Origin: Hyphomicrobium sp. MC1 | GTDB taxonomy: Bacteria > Pseudomonadota > Alphaproteobacteria > Rhizobiales > Hyphomicrobiaceae | Assembly: GCF_000253295.1 (NCBI RefSeq) | Contig: NC_015717.1 | Location: forward strand, 3,286,001-3,350,000 | Reading direction: 5' to 3' | Length of the DNA: 64,000 nucleotides | In this document: positions 16,152 to 25,555 of the stretch, piece by piece | Position numbering within the stretch: position 1 is the stretch's first letter | Layout: each line of letters starts with the position of its first letter | Notes under the pieces: generated by a model | The model's input: only the letters and a program-made list of their open reading frames with translations | Told to the model about the DNA's origin: nothing | Databases searched by the model: none | Translations under genes and position numbers: made by a program

Positions 16152-18911
16152 ATGGCACTAAGCATCCACAACTACCGCATTGATAGTGATCGGCTCATCG
16201 GAAGCTATCGACTGACCGTCGGACAAGACGAAAGCGGACGCGAAGCCGTAAAAAAAGATGATCTTTCGTTCGGGAAAAGGATCAGCCTTTGGTGGAACAA
16301 CAGCGGCAGTTTCCGCCACGGCTCCGATGCTGATATAGCCGCGAACAAGACCTTCAAGCAGAGCTTTTACTCGGCTCTTTGCAACGCTGAGGGCGTCGAC
16401 GTCGCGCGCGCAGCGACTCGCAAAGCAGGACTGCCTGAGGACTGGAAATCCTCCCCCGCGGAGATGACCGCCAAGACGGTCCGCAAGGTTCTGGACGAGG
16501 CTCAAAAGATCCGGGTGAAAGCACTCAAAAACTCCGTCGAAAATTGCCGACTCTTCTGCACCGACACGGGACCACAGTCCCTGGCCGGCGTTCTCTACGC
16601 GGCTAACCAAGCGGCAGGTCGACCAGACGAGGCCGTGAGCCACGAACTGATGGAGATTTTCACCCAGGAGATGCGCGATCATCCCGACTATGGGCGCCGC
16701 GCAATGGTCGACAGTGATTTCGACGGCATCGGGCAACGCGCGATCCAGACTTTGCATGCCCGACAGCAACACCGGTTCCAGACAGCATACCCCGCGCTAG
16801 AACAGTTCCTGGCGCGGGGCCACGCGAATGTGAATGTGCAGATGCGGGAGAAAAATGCCGTTTTCGAACAGTTAAACGTCTTTGCGACCTCATTGCCCCC
16901 CGGGTTCAGCAGCAGCGCGCAGGAGGCGATGCAGTCCATCCGGAACAACAGCGACGTTCTTAAGAAAATGGCCTATGAGCCTGACAGTATCGAAAAACTC
17001 AGAGCCGAAATGCGAACCGCCTACAATACGCTGGCGGCTCATGAGAATGCGATTGCCTCGTTTGTCGGACAACTGGATCAAGCCGGGCAGGATCTGCAAT
17101 CAAGCCTCGTCATGGAATTACGTCACCAGCAGGGTCTTATCGCATCCAAAGTGACCTTACTTGACGAAGTGTTGGAAAATGACCCGCTGTCGAAGAAGGC
17201 GGTCGCATACAGCGATAAGCTGTGGGCGGAAGCGGCGAACCATCTCTTTAATGAGGCCATCGACTTTGCGGTCGATAACCCTGACCGTGTGCAGCCCGAT
17301 ACGGTACAAAAGCTGCGTTATGCCCGCGATACGCATTTTGGTGAGCGCACCGCCGCCTATAATAATGCGGTAACAGGCCAACGCACCATCGATCCCGCGA
17401 CGTTGGGTAAATCCTACGATAAGCATCCCGCCATTCAGGCCAAGAAGGCTACGCAAAAATGGTTGAAAGACAATATGCGCGAGGCTGGATTGCCACGATC
17501 GGTTGTGAAGGAGCTAACGGCTTCGAACAAGATGAGCCAAGCGCGGCGCGCGGTGCTAAATGCAAACACTGACTGGGCTCCGTACCGACGCAACATGATT
17601 GTAAGTCGCGACGGTGTCACCCGCGCCTATCAAAGCGCGATCACACCAGGAGCCTTTATCAGCGCTCGATTTGCCCGGCGCTACGCTTCAACGGTGCCAC
17701 TCGATGGTGCGAGCGCACCACATCCAAGCCGAAACGGAGTCAGTAGTGCGGAGAAAGCGGATCACTACCATGCGCGCAATCTCAAGGTAAGCGAGCTCTT
17801 TCGGCTCGACGATCAGAACCAGATCGAAATGGACGCGAACGGTCAGCCGAAAGCGATGGCCAAGGTCATTGGGCACGGCGTCCTCGACATGTGGGAAATT
17901 GAGAATTCGGCGGAGCGGTTTGCTGCGAACGAACGTGGCGCCAAGGAGGTCCTGGAGGCGGCGCTCACGACGAACCCCCGCGTGTTACAGACTGCGATAA
18001 ACGGGCAGCCTGTCACCCTTACGCACGTTAGCGTCAACCTGACAACACCATCCGAGGTCCGGGAATACCCGATCCTACGGGGTGCAATACCCGACTACCA
18101 AGAGTTGACGTTTACGCAAGAGCAATTCCGCGTTTTCGGCACTTATAAGGCCAACCAACCGGCACAATTCACCGTCGCAGACCCCGCTGGCGGTCCCACA
18201 GCGCCCGAACAGAATGTCTTGGTGAACGTGGATCCAATCACCTTCTCGTTCGGCATCAACCACTTGGCGACGAGCAAACTGGGCGGCTGGAAGAACGTGG
18301 CAGAACGCAATAAAGAAGCGATTGTCAAATTCATCGGCGATCCCGGCAGCGGGCGAGATGGTGATCGCGGCCTCCCCATCGGCGGCTTTATCGGCAGCAT
18401 AATCGATCGCCTGAACGGAATCGGTGGCGTCAATCCTGCGGCCAAAACTCTGGCCAACAAAATGCGACAACAGGCGAACCAAGTACGCCTCCTTTACACC
18501 GCCGCAGTCTACAAGAACGATAACGGCGACCCGGCCAAAATGGGGCGCGAGATCTTGGCTTTACAAGCCCTCGCGGAAAACGCCTTGGACCTAATGGGTG
18601 ACGCTGGCCAAGCCGCGACCATGTCCAAGGGATGCAAGAGTGACAAAGATCGTGGCGGCGTCACCGATGTTGAACTCAAACATAAGCTGATCACGGAAGA
18701 CATGGGTGGCGAGATCTGGGCAGACAGTCCGTGGACTGAGGAAGATCATGAAAACTACTATGTCGTAGGCGTTGCTTCCGGTCAGTTGGAAAACCAGAGA
18801 TTGAATACCGGTTTTGCCGGTAGCAAGGAGGCCGCCAAATTGCAGCATCATGTTCACAAAGCTGACGTGCGGCAATATCTGGCCGGGCTCGGCGCCCTGG
18901 CTTCCGAGTGA
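16152..18911 (+). CDS. SopB/IpgD-like phosphoinositide phosphatase, type III effector
   Basis: 919 aa, against about 560 in SopB. From about residue 560 to the end it follows SopB: IGHGVLDMWE (SopB RHGVLS), GAKEVLEAALTTNP, ITFSFGINHLATSKLG around residues 695-710 (SopB motif with FNVGVNELALK), then the phosphatase loop GCKSDKDRGGVTD with C828-x5-R834 (SopB NCKSGKDRTG), and GQLENQRLNTGFAGSK near the end. Catalytic Cys and Arg are both present. The N-terminal half is unlike SopB but has a diverged form of the family module seen in other effectors here (LSFGKRISLWW, then an ALC-x3-GVDVARAA-type stretch). Predicted to dephosphorylate host inositol phospholipids after T3SS delivery. Chaperone gene directly upstream. 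Confidence 0.9.
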   Translation: MALSIHNYRIDSDRLIGSYRLTVGQDESGREAVKKDDLSFGKRISLWWNNSGSFRHGSDADIAANKTFKQSFYSALCNAEGVDVARAATRKAGLPEDWKSSPAEMTAKTVRKVLDEAQKIRVKALKNSVENCRLFCTDTGPQSLAGVLYAANQAAGRPDEAVSHELMEIFTQEMRDHPDYGRRAMVDSDFDGIGQRAIQTLHARQQHRFQTAYPALEQFLARGHANVNVQMREKNAVFEQLNVFATSLPPGFSSSAQEAMQSIRNNSDVLKKMAYEPDSIEKLRAEMRTAYNTLAAHENAIASFVGQLDQAGQDLQSSLVMELRHQQGLIASKVTLLDEVLENDPLSKKAVAYSDKLWAEAANHLFNEAIDFAVDNPDRVQPDTVQKLRYARDTHFGERTAAYNNAVTGQRTIDPATLGKSYDKHPAIQAKKATQKWLKDNMREAGLPRSVVKELTASNKMSQARRAVLNANTDWAPYRRNMIVSRDGVTRAYQSAITPGAFISARFARRYASTVPLDGASAPHPSRNGVSSAEKADHYHARNLKVSELFRLDDQNQIEMDANGQPKAMAKVIGHGVLDMWEIENSAERFAANERGAKEVLEAALTTNPRVLQTAINGQPVTLTHVSVNLTTPSEVREYPILRGAIPDYQELTFTQEQFRVFGTYKANQPAQFTVADPAGGPTAPEQNVLVNVDPITFSFGINHLATSKLGGWKNVAERNKEAIVKFIGDPGSGRDGDRGLPIGGFIGSIIDRLNGIGGVNPAAKTLANKMRQQANQVRLLYTAAVYKNDNGDPAKMGREILALQALAENALDLMGDAGQAATMSKGCKSDKDRGGVTDVELKHKLITEDMGGEIWADSPWTEEDHENYYVVGVASGQLENQRLNTGFAGSKEAAKLQHHVHKADVRQYLAGLGALASE

Positions 18912-19172
18912 GCAGCACAAGAAGAATGCCAATCAATCTCTTCTGGCCATCCAGTGAACTGCGCAACCGTTCGTCCGAAGACGTTTTGATGCTGCATCAT
19001 CTTCCAATCGAAACCGACTACCGCAAGTGAGGCATAGCGAGTGTCTGCCAATTGCCCTGAGTTATATTCCGATTGACAGCCTCGCGGCCTCGCCGAATGA
19101 GCGGCCATTGACAAACATGAGTATGATGCCCGTGGCGGCATATCCTAGGTCAATCAAGGTGGATGGCACTGA

Positions 19173-19406
19173 GTGAGACAAGATAAACATCCTTATGCGG
19201 AATATCGCCACGTAGATGAGTTACGAGAAAGCGCGATTTTTCTCGTGGCAGTTGGCGCGATCTCCGGGGCGATCGTAGGGTCGCTTGTAGCTGGCGAGCT
19301 TGCTGCTTTAAGCGTGCTCGTCGCTGGCTTACTCGCCGGGGCAGGAGTCGGCTGGGTCGCAAGAGGAGCGACCAGCACGAGCGATGGTGATCGAGAAGAT
19401 GCATGA
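19173..19406 (+). CDS. Small membrane protein with glycine-zipper-like segment, unknown
   Basis: 77 aa. Charged ends surround two hydrophobic stretches: FLVAVGAISGAIVGSLVAGE and LSVLVAGLLAGAGVGWVA. The GxxxG spacing suggests a helical hairpin or oligomer in the membrane. It lies between the SopB-like effector and IS relics. There is no family assignment; it may be real, but it is short. Confidence 0.5.
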   Translation: MRQDKHPYAEYRHVDELRESAIFLVAVGAISGAIVGSLVAGELAALSVLVAGLLAGAGVGWVARGATSTSDGDREDA

Positions 19407-19519
19407 GAAATTCCGCCTTCGAAACGCACCCACGTCGCTAGGCGTCGCATCTTCCGTCCACTGCACTCTAGAAGAGTTCGATATTCTCTCTGAGGTCGGT
19501 TCTGCCGTTGACATCCCGC

Positions 19520-19745
19520 ACTATTAACGACGGCTAAGCAGCAACGGATTACGCTACGTTTTAGGGAAACTCGCAGAGTGGCCGGATGACAGTCCCATGT
19601 CCATGTGCGGGGCTCCTCCAACCACCCGCAGATAGAGGGCAAGATCAAGCGCTGGCACCCGGCCCAGAAACACGATCCTCCTTAGGGGATGGACTATCTG
19701 GCGGGCAATCTTGAAGGCGCCATAGGCCGTCTTTCGAACACTGAA
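19520..19745 (+). pseudogene. IS3-family transposase (orfB) remnant, plus strand
   Basis: Translated pieces in different frames match the catalytic end of an IS3 OrfB: RYVLGKLAEW (usual SxYVSGDLAEW), then after a frameshift HPQIEGKIKRWH (usual HPQTQGKIERWH), then a stop and LAGNLEGAIGR (usual LPGDLEAQIG). Several frameshifts and stops; no open gene. Orientation is opposite to the next relic, so at least two insertions occurred here. Confidence 0.7.
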
Positions 19746-19844
19746 ACATGCGTGGACACCTCGATAATGCTAGCAACTGACGCCCGTGGCGTGTCCGCTG
19801 CAAGCGTGTGCTGAAAATCTGAATTTGAGTATGAGGAAGAAGAA

Positions 19845-20190
19845 GAAATCCGATAATTTAACGACGAGAGTCTGAGGGCATTGTAGTGCTGTCGCCAGTT
19901 CTCGATCAGAACCTGCGCCTCTCGTAGCGTCGTGAAGATTCGCCATTGAGAAGCTCATGGCGAAGCTTCGAGTTCAGGCTCTCGCAGTAGCCGTTCTCCC
20001 ATGGACTTCCCCGCTCGGTGAAGAGCGTCTTGATGCCGATCCGCCCCAGCCATTCTCGAACAGAGATTGCAGCAAACTCCGGGCCGTTGTCGGAGCCGTG
20101 CCATACCCTCATCCGAGGTTTGAAATAGCCGGCTTCGCCCAGTCACTCAGGCGCCGTTTCAGGAAAGCAGGCCAAGCGAACTTGTGGAAG
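19845..20190 (-). pseudogene. IS3-family deletion derivative: left end fused to the end of orfB
   Basis: On the minus strand bases 20190 to about 20109 match the IS left end that precedes orfA at 22745-22815, but here that end runs straight into the last part of orfB (SDNGPEF, ENGYCESLNSKLRHELLNGE). A frameshift after NGE separates the remainder, GEIFTTLREAQVLIENWRQH. The element has thus lost all of orfA and most of orfB by an internal deletion. The short open frame left over (19906-20112) begins at an ATG within the fused end. Confidence 0.75.
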
Positions 20191-20216
20191 GAGAACGCGC
20201 TTACAGCATCGGCAAC

Positions 20217-20243
20217 GGTGGCATTCGCTAATGGAATGCCACC
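20217..20243 (-). terminator. Hairpin downstream of the autotransporter gene
   Basis: Perfect 10-bp stem (GGTGGCATTC with GAATGCCACC) and a 7-nt loop, 37 bp beyond the autotransporter stop. No U-run follows, so termination is uncertain. Confidence 0.45.
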
Positions 20244-20279
20244 GGCTCAGCCGCTGCACCGGCGGCAGCAAACGAACGT

Positions 20280-21944
20280 TTAGAACTTTGCGCTGCCCTT
20301 GACGCTGATGCTGCTGATCTCTGTGTCTTCGGCGTAGTGGCCGTCATACTGAAGCCGTAGTGCCGCCCCTTGAGCATTGATGATGTCGACGCCCGCGCTG
20401 ACATCGGCCAGAACGGTGTCGATCTTCGTGCTCACCGTGAACGGCGAGACATCGGGTGCATCGGCGAAGCCCGCGTTTAAGAGGAAGCGGTCGGTATCCT
20501 GCCAAGTCAGGCCAGCCCGGACGAACGGCCGAATCGTACCGATCACGGACGAGATATGCTGGGTTCCAAACTCGACACCTGGCGAGACGCTAACGACGGT
20601 GTCACTTGTCCCGGCGACGGTCAACGCTGCGCCGCCTCCACCGCTTTCGGTCATGCCATCGAGCGAGATGTTGGTGATGGCCACGTCGACCAGCGGCTTT
20701 AAATAGAAAGCATCCCGCTGCAGCAGGTAAGCAGCGTGAAATTGACCGGCCACGTAATCGATATCATTCGTGCCGTGAGCTGTTTCGTTGAAGTCGCCGA
20801 ATACGATCGAGCGGTCGGTGTCGTAGGAACCCCAGCCACCGGTTACACCGGCGGCGAGCAGTAACGGCCCGGGATTATACTTGATCACACCGCCGACGTT
20901 GGCGCGGTCGCCTTCGCTCGACGCGCTGCCGCTCGACAGTGAAATGCTATCGTATCCGGCTGCAAAGCCCAAATGCCAATCTGGAGCGATGGCGACTTGA
21001 GCGCCCGCAGAGAACGATCCTGTCGTCGCACGCGCACCGATGTTGGCATCGGTATGATCGAAGTCGGAGAAGCGTGCGCGTGCGCGCACCCACACGCACT
21101 GACCTTCGCGGATGATCGACGTACCGTCCTGTCCCGCAACTTTGCAGCTCATCAAATCGTTGGCGAATTGCTGGCTGCCATAAAGGGTTTCGACAAGGCC
21201 GTAGTTATAGACCTCGGGCGAGAGATAGTCGAGCGCGGTGGCGAATTCGGTCTGATCCGCAGCGCTACTCAAAACATCGGTGACGGGTGTCAAAACTCCG
21301 GCTGCCAGGGCGCCGTTTACGGCGGTGCCGATCGCTGTCTGGTTCCGGTTCAACCCCGACAATGAAAGCGCACTCGGTCCGAGATAGATGAGACTCACGT
21401 CATCAAGGCCGAATTCGCCAGATCCCGGCAAGAAGCTGGCGTCAAAGAAAATGTTCGCCGAGCCCGCGGTTAAAGCCACGACCGATGTCGAGCCCTGCAT
21501 CGTCGTATTGGTGATGTTCGTGTTCGTGAAGACCGTGATGCCCTGGACGGAAGCCGTGAGCGACCACGTTTCTCCAGTCCGTACCGCGTAATAGAACTGG
21601 AACTGATACCTACCGCCCTTGGTCAGCGTAACGTCCTGGGAGAGCGTCCCCCCTGTGCCATGTGGACTGGCAAACCAGTCGCCGCTATGAGGTTGGACGT
21701 GGGCTGGGTTCCCAACATAATAGGGGGCGTTGACGATGCCCGTGGTTTGCCAAGCATGACTGATTAGCCAGGGGACGATTACGGTATCTTCAAAGCCCGG
21801 GTCCTGGACCAGATTCTGCGCAAACGAAGAAGCGGTAGGGAGTGCCACAAACAACATCGGAGCAAACATTGCCGCCAACGCAAGATCAGATCGCAATCGG
21901 GTTCTTTTTGGGTTGGTGCAGAGGTCGTTCTTTCGTGACGGCAT
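20280..21944 (-). CDS. Autotransporter with short carbohydrate-binding-like passenger
   Basis: 554 aa from ATG 21944, selected because CAGGAG lies 8 nt upstream; an in-frame ATG at 22007 lacks this. Extended signal peptide with cleavage near SSFAQ. The passenger (about 45-190) opens NLVQDPGFED and contains GDWFAS and LDDVSLIYL, the pattern of a CBM4/DUF642-type beta-sandwich. A helical linker follows, then a C-terminal beta-barrel of about 270 aa ending in Phe (GSAKF), the outer-membrane assembly signal. Probably a surface adhesin. It sits between two IS relics of one family and may have arrived with them. Confidence 0.85.
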   Translation of the reverse strand: MPSRKNDLCTNPKRTRLRSDLALAAMFAPMLFVALPTASSFAQNLVQDPGFEDTVIVPWLISHAWQTTGIVNAPYYVGNPAHVQPHSGDWFASPHGTGGTLSQDVTLTKGGRYQFQFYYAVRTGETWSLTASVQGITVFTNTNITNTTMQGSTSVVALTAGSANIFFDASFLPGSGEFGLDDVSLIYLGPSALSLSGLNRNQTAIGTAVNGALAAGVLTPVTDVLSSAADQTEFATALDYLSPEVYNYGLVETLYGSQQFANDLMSCKVAGQDGTSIIREGQCVWVRARARFSDFDHTDANIGARATTGSFSAGAQVAIAPDWHLGFAAGYDSISLSSGSASSEGDRANVGGVIKYNPGPLLLAAGVTGGWGSYDTDRSIVFGDFNETAHGTNDIDYVAGQFHAAYLLQRDAFYLKPLVDVAITNISLDGMTESGGGGAALTVAGTSDTVVSVSPGVEFGTQHISSVIGTIRPFVRAGLTWQDTDRFLLNAGFADAPDVSPFTVSTKIDTVLADVSAGVDIINAQGAALRLQYDGHYAEDTEISSISVKGSAKF

Positions 21945-22194
21945 GCTGCGCTCCTGGCTATTTTCGTGAGTTATCCGGGTACGCGGAATTCGAGGCGAGT
22001 TCGCCAAGACGCTTCCAATACGAACGTCCAGTTGATCGGCGAGTAGGTGATTCGTTGCGGTTGAACATCCCCAGGACTGGCAGTCTACTGATTAGGGATT
22101 TCTGTTGCTGATTTGCGACCGCGGATCGCTATCGATGGGGGCATCACATGAGTGACGCGCCGTCTCTTCTCAACTTTCGCATCCGGCTCATCCG

Positions 22195-22371
22195 GTGAAC
22201 CGCACGCTGACGGTAGTCAAGCTACTGGTGCTCGCTGTGCCGGTTGCCGCGGCCGTGCGGACGACGCGGAACCCGTACTGCTCCTGGAAGAATGACGCGC
22301 CGTTCAGTCAGGTCGATCATCGGCTGGCGCAGGGCGCGCTGTCGTACGACCAGACATGGTTCGGTCGCTAA
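22195..22371 (+). CDS. Possible small secreted protein, GTG start
   Basis: 58 codons from GTG 22195 to TAA 22371. The N-terminus reads as a weak signal peptide (RTLTVVKLLVLAVPVAAAV), followed by a polar part NPYCSWKNDAPFSQVDHRLA. It sits between the autotransporter start and an IS relic. No ribosome site is evident and no family is recognised; codon use looks coding-like. Between 21945 and 22194 nothing else is seen. Confidence 0.3.
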   Translation: MNRTLTVVKLLVLAVPVAAAVRTTRNPYCSWKNDAPFSQVDHRLAQGALSYDQTWFGR

Positions 22372-22372
22372 G

Positions 22373-22830
22373 GTCTTAGACGCACGAGCCGGGCGTTCGG
22401 ATATGGACAGCTGAGAACGGAAGAGCGCAGCGCACGCCCGCTTCCGGGAAGGGCTCAGTATTTTCCCTCAAGCGCTTGCTTCAGGGTTTGCTTGTCCGGA
22501 GTGAGGTCCGACACTGTCTTCTTTAGCCGTTCGTTCTCGCGCTCCAAATTCTTAAAGCGCTTCGCCTGGTCAAGCTTCAGCCCACCGTACTCACGGCGCC
22601 AGCGATAATAGCTTTGCTCCGAGACACCGAGAGCTCGGCACACGACCCCGATCGTCTGGCCCTGGCTCAAGCACATCTCTGCTTCCCGCAAAAGCCCGAT
22701 GATCTCTCCTATCGTAAATCGCTTCCATGCCATTCCCTCATCTCCTCATCCGAGGTTGGAAATAGCCGGATTCGCTCAATCACCCTGGTGGCGTTTCCGG
22801 GGAGCAGGCCAAAACCGTCCAGCGACGATG
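22373..22830 (-). mobile_element. IS3-family relic: left end, intact orfA and the first codons of orfB
   Basis: orfA (22455-22733) is intact: 92 aa with HTH and leucine-zipper parts (TIGEIIGLLREAEMCLSQGQ and EQSYYRWRREYGGLKLDQAK), typical of the IS3/ISRj2-type OrfA. Downstream in the minus direction, LSPSRKRACAALF and LSISERPAR recall the OrfB start, then the element breaks at about 22373. Bases 22745-22815 are the left-end sequence, about 75 bp of which recurs at 20109-20190. No functional OrfB remains in this window. Confidence 0.75.
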
Positions 22831-22983
22831 ATTGACCCACTTCAAATCCATAGCTTAAATCTTAATTCAGAATGACTATAACCCTATCGCCTTTTAAACC
22901 GATAGCTCTCTCATATGATCGATGACTGACAACCGCACTCCAACCACTACTGAACGCGATGCCGTCCAAATAGCAACCGCAGC

Positions 22984-23994
22984 ATGGCCCTCCGCCAATC
23001 CCCACCGACGGCTCGACGCAGTTCTTTCAGCCAGTCTCATGGATACCCCAACTTGAATCTTCACCGATTGAACCTACGCCAATTCAGATATTTCGTCGGT
23101 GTCGTAGATGCGGGCAGCTTTTCGCGGGCTGCCGCATCCCTGCACATTGCGCAGCCTGCATTGAGCGAGCAGATTTCCAATCTCGAAAAAGAATTGGGCG
23201 TGGAGTTACTGACTCGCGGCCCGCGCGGTGCCCAACCAACCTCAGCCGGAAGCGTGTTTTATCGTAGCGCGCGAGCGGTTCTAGGTGAAATCAAGCACGT
23301 GCGCGCTGCCTTGCAGACAAGCGGGGACCTAGTTGGTGAGGTCTCTCTCGGACTGACCACTAGCTTTTCCGCCACCTTCGCCGAACCTATCGTGTCGGCC
23401 GTGCTAGCTCGGCACCCACAAGTTCTAATCAACATCGTTGATGCGCCCGGACATCATCATTACAACGATTTGCTATGCAGTAAGCTGGACATCGCAGTGC
23501 TGCATGAAGAAAGCGAAGGCGTCGGTATTGAGCGCCGACCACTTTACGACCAGCGGCTGTTTTATGTTGAGCGACGTAACTCGATAGCCGCGGGGCCCGG
23601 AATAGTACGGGTGGCGGATTTGGTAGACCGCCCTTTCCTTCTTCCGCCCATGCCAAATCCTTCACGCATCGTCCTGGAAACAGCATTCATGACGTTGGGA
23701 GCCAAGCCGAAGGTAATCGCCGAAGCTAACTCGCGCTCGACCTTGATGGCTCTAGTTGCCGGTGGGATTGGCGGCACACTGCTGGCTTGGTCAGGCATTC
23801 CGGATCCTGCGTTCGAATGGTCCCTCATCGTGGATCCATCAATTTCCCATCACGTCTGTCTCGGCCGGGCACACCTGCTGCCCCGCAGCGAGGTCGTCGT
23901 GGCGGTGCAGGACATCGTTGAAGAAGTCATCATGACTGCGGTGCGCGGCCCGGATTGGAAAGGCGCCGTTCTGCCTGCAGCCATGAATGTTTAA
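22984..23994 (+). CDS. LysR-family transcriptional regulator
   Basis: 336 aa. N-terminal HTH at about 29-90 (LNLRQFRYFVGVVDAGSFSR, then AQPALSEQISNLEKELGVEL), followed by a type 2 periplasmic-binding-like ligand domain (GEVSLGLTTSFS onward). The HTH normally begins within ten residues of the start, so the first ~25 aa may not be translated; a TTG at about 23053 would fit. Followed by an MFS transporter 170 bp downstream on the same strand, which it may control. Confidence 0.88.
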   Translation: MALRQSPPTARRSSFSQSHGYPNLNLHRLNLRQFRYFVGVVDAGSFSRAAASLHIAQPALSEQISNLEKELGVELLTRGPRGAQPTSAGSVFYRSARAVLGEIKHVRAALQTSGDLVGEVSLGLTTSFSATFAEPIVSAVLARHPQVLINIVDAPGHHHYNDLLCSKLDIAVLHEESEGVGIERRPLYDQRLFYVERRNSIAAGPGIVRVADLVDRPFLLPPMPNPSRIVLETAFMTLGAKPKVIAEANSRSTLMALVAGGIGGTLLAWSGIPDPAFEWSLIVDPSISHHVCLGRAHLLPRSEVVVAVQDIVEEVIMTAVRGPDWKGAVLPAAMNV

Positions 23995-24164
23995 TCGCGA
24001 CAAAGAGTTTGGAAGGCGTCGAATGCCAGACATTAGTTAGGCAGGCGCATTGATCCATCTCAAAGGCGAGTTGCCTCCGAGCGCATTTCAATCACTCAAA
24101 TCTTCCTTTGACCGACTGCACCGTCGCTTGAATCGGAAAGCGATGCGGGTTGGGTGAAATTACA

Positions 24165-25457
24165 ATGGCCATCGAAACGGACTTCACAACTATTGCAAAG
24201 CAGACGCACGTGACGCGTCGCGCCATAGTAGCCGCCACTGTCGGCAATACCATGGAATGGTATGACTTTGCTGTCTTTGGATATTTTTCGGCTGTCATTG
24301 GCAAGCTGTTCTTCTCCTCGAGCAACGATACGGCATCGCTGCTTCTCACCCTCGCCACCTTCGGCGTTGGCTTCGTCATGCGCCCCGTGGGCAGTCTGGT
24401 ACTAGGGTCGATCGCCGATCGGAGAGGGCGGAAGGCTGCACTAACGTTTTCAATTGTGCTGATGGCGGCAGGTACCGGGCTCATAGGCTGTGCCCCGACC
24501 TATACCGCTGTCGGCCTCGCGGCACCGCTAGTGATCGTCATCGCGCGCCTGCTTCAGGGCTTTGCCTGTGGGGGCGAGATCGGTGGTGCTACGGCATTTC
24601 TCGCTGAGCATGCACCGCCCGAAATGCGCGGCTTCTACGCGAGCTGGCAGCAAGCGAGCCAAGCCTGCGCCTTACTCATGGGGTCGCTGTTCGGAGCAAT
24701 GCTGAGCGCGATGCTGACTCCGGCTGAGCTAGAAAGCTGGGGTTGGCGTATTCCGTTCCTCTTTGGACTGCTGATTGCCCCTATCGGGGTTTACATTCGC
24801 AATTCCATCGAGGAATCGCCAGCCTATCTCCATAAAGGGACTCTTGCTGCGACGCCAATTCGTGACACGTTCCGATTCCATCGTCGATCATTGCTCGTGG
24901 GCATGGGCATCACCGTGACATGGACGGTCTGCACCTACTTCTTCCTGGTCTATATGCCGACCTATGCGACACGAGAGCTGCACATCGACCGGACATCGTC
25001 CCTGATCGCCAACAGTGTCGGCCTGCTCGTCGTTCTGATGCTCGTCCCGGTTTTCGGCCTTCTGTCCGACTGGACAGGACGGCGACCATTGATGCTGGGG
25101 GCTGCTCTGTGCATTTCGATCGGTGCCTATCCCGCACTTTACGCGCTGACACTGTACCCGAACTTCACTGCGCTCATCGCCACCCACGCCATCTTCGGTC
25201 TTTTGATCGCGGCTTTCACTGGACCGGCGCCAGCAAAACTAACCGAGCTGTTTCCTGTCGAGGTCCGGTCAACGGGCCTTTCGATATCGTATAATCTCGC
25301 CGTCACGATCTTTGGTGGTTTCGCTCCTTTCATCGCGGCTTGGCTGATCGAAGCCACGGAAAGCAAACTAGCCCCAGCTAGCTACGTCATGTCCGCCAGC
25401 CTGATCGGCATTTTGGCATTGCTGGTGCCTAAGCGGTCGGATCGCGCAATTGGCTAG
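24165..25457 (+). CDS. MFS transporter, metabolite:H+ symporter (MHS) family
   Basis: 430 aa with about 12 hydrophobic segments. MHS signatures: GNTMEWYDFAVFGYFSAVIG near the N-terminus, LGSIADRRGRKAALTFSI in the first cytoplasmic loop, GGEIGGATAFLAEHAP, and the second-half loop DWTGRRPLML. Homologues move citrate, 2-oxoglutarate, shikimate or proline/betaine; a substrate cannot be chosen here. ATG 24165 is preferred over an in-frame TTG at 24150. Confidence 0.88.
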   Translation: MAIETDFTTIAKQTHVTRRAIVAATVGNTMEWYDFAVFGYFSAVIGKLFFSSSNDTASLLLTLATFGVGFVMRPVGSLVLGSIADRRGRKAALTFSIVLMAAGTGLIGCAPTYTAVGLAAPLVIVIARLLQGFACGGEIGGATAFLAEHAPPEMRGFYASWQQASQACALLMGSLFGAMLSAMLTPAELESWGWRIPFLFGLLIAPIGVYIRNSIEESPAYLHKGTLAATPIRDTFRFHRRSLLVGMGITVTWTVCTYFFLVYMPTYATRELHIDRTSSLIANSVGLLVVLMLVPVFGLLSDWTGRRPLMLGAALCISIGAYPALYALTLYPNFTALIATHAIFGLLIAAFTGPAPAKLTELFPVEVRSTGLSISYNLAVTIFGGFAPFIAAWLIEATESKLAPASYVMSASLIGILALLVPKRSDRAIG

Positions 25458-25555
25458 AGTTGAGGAAGTATCAGGCGGCAGTGGTGATCAATCTCCAGTC
25501 GCGCCGCGCTGGCGCACCAAATCGGATCTGGAGACCACATTGTTCCAGCGTGCGT

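Noticed and set aside
18912..19172. Open frames just after the SopB-like gene
   Set aside because: Short frames on the minus strand overlap the effector end and have no domain or ribosome site; no gene or structured element is seen.
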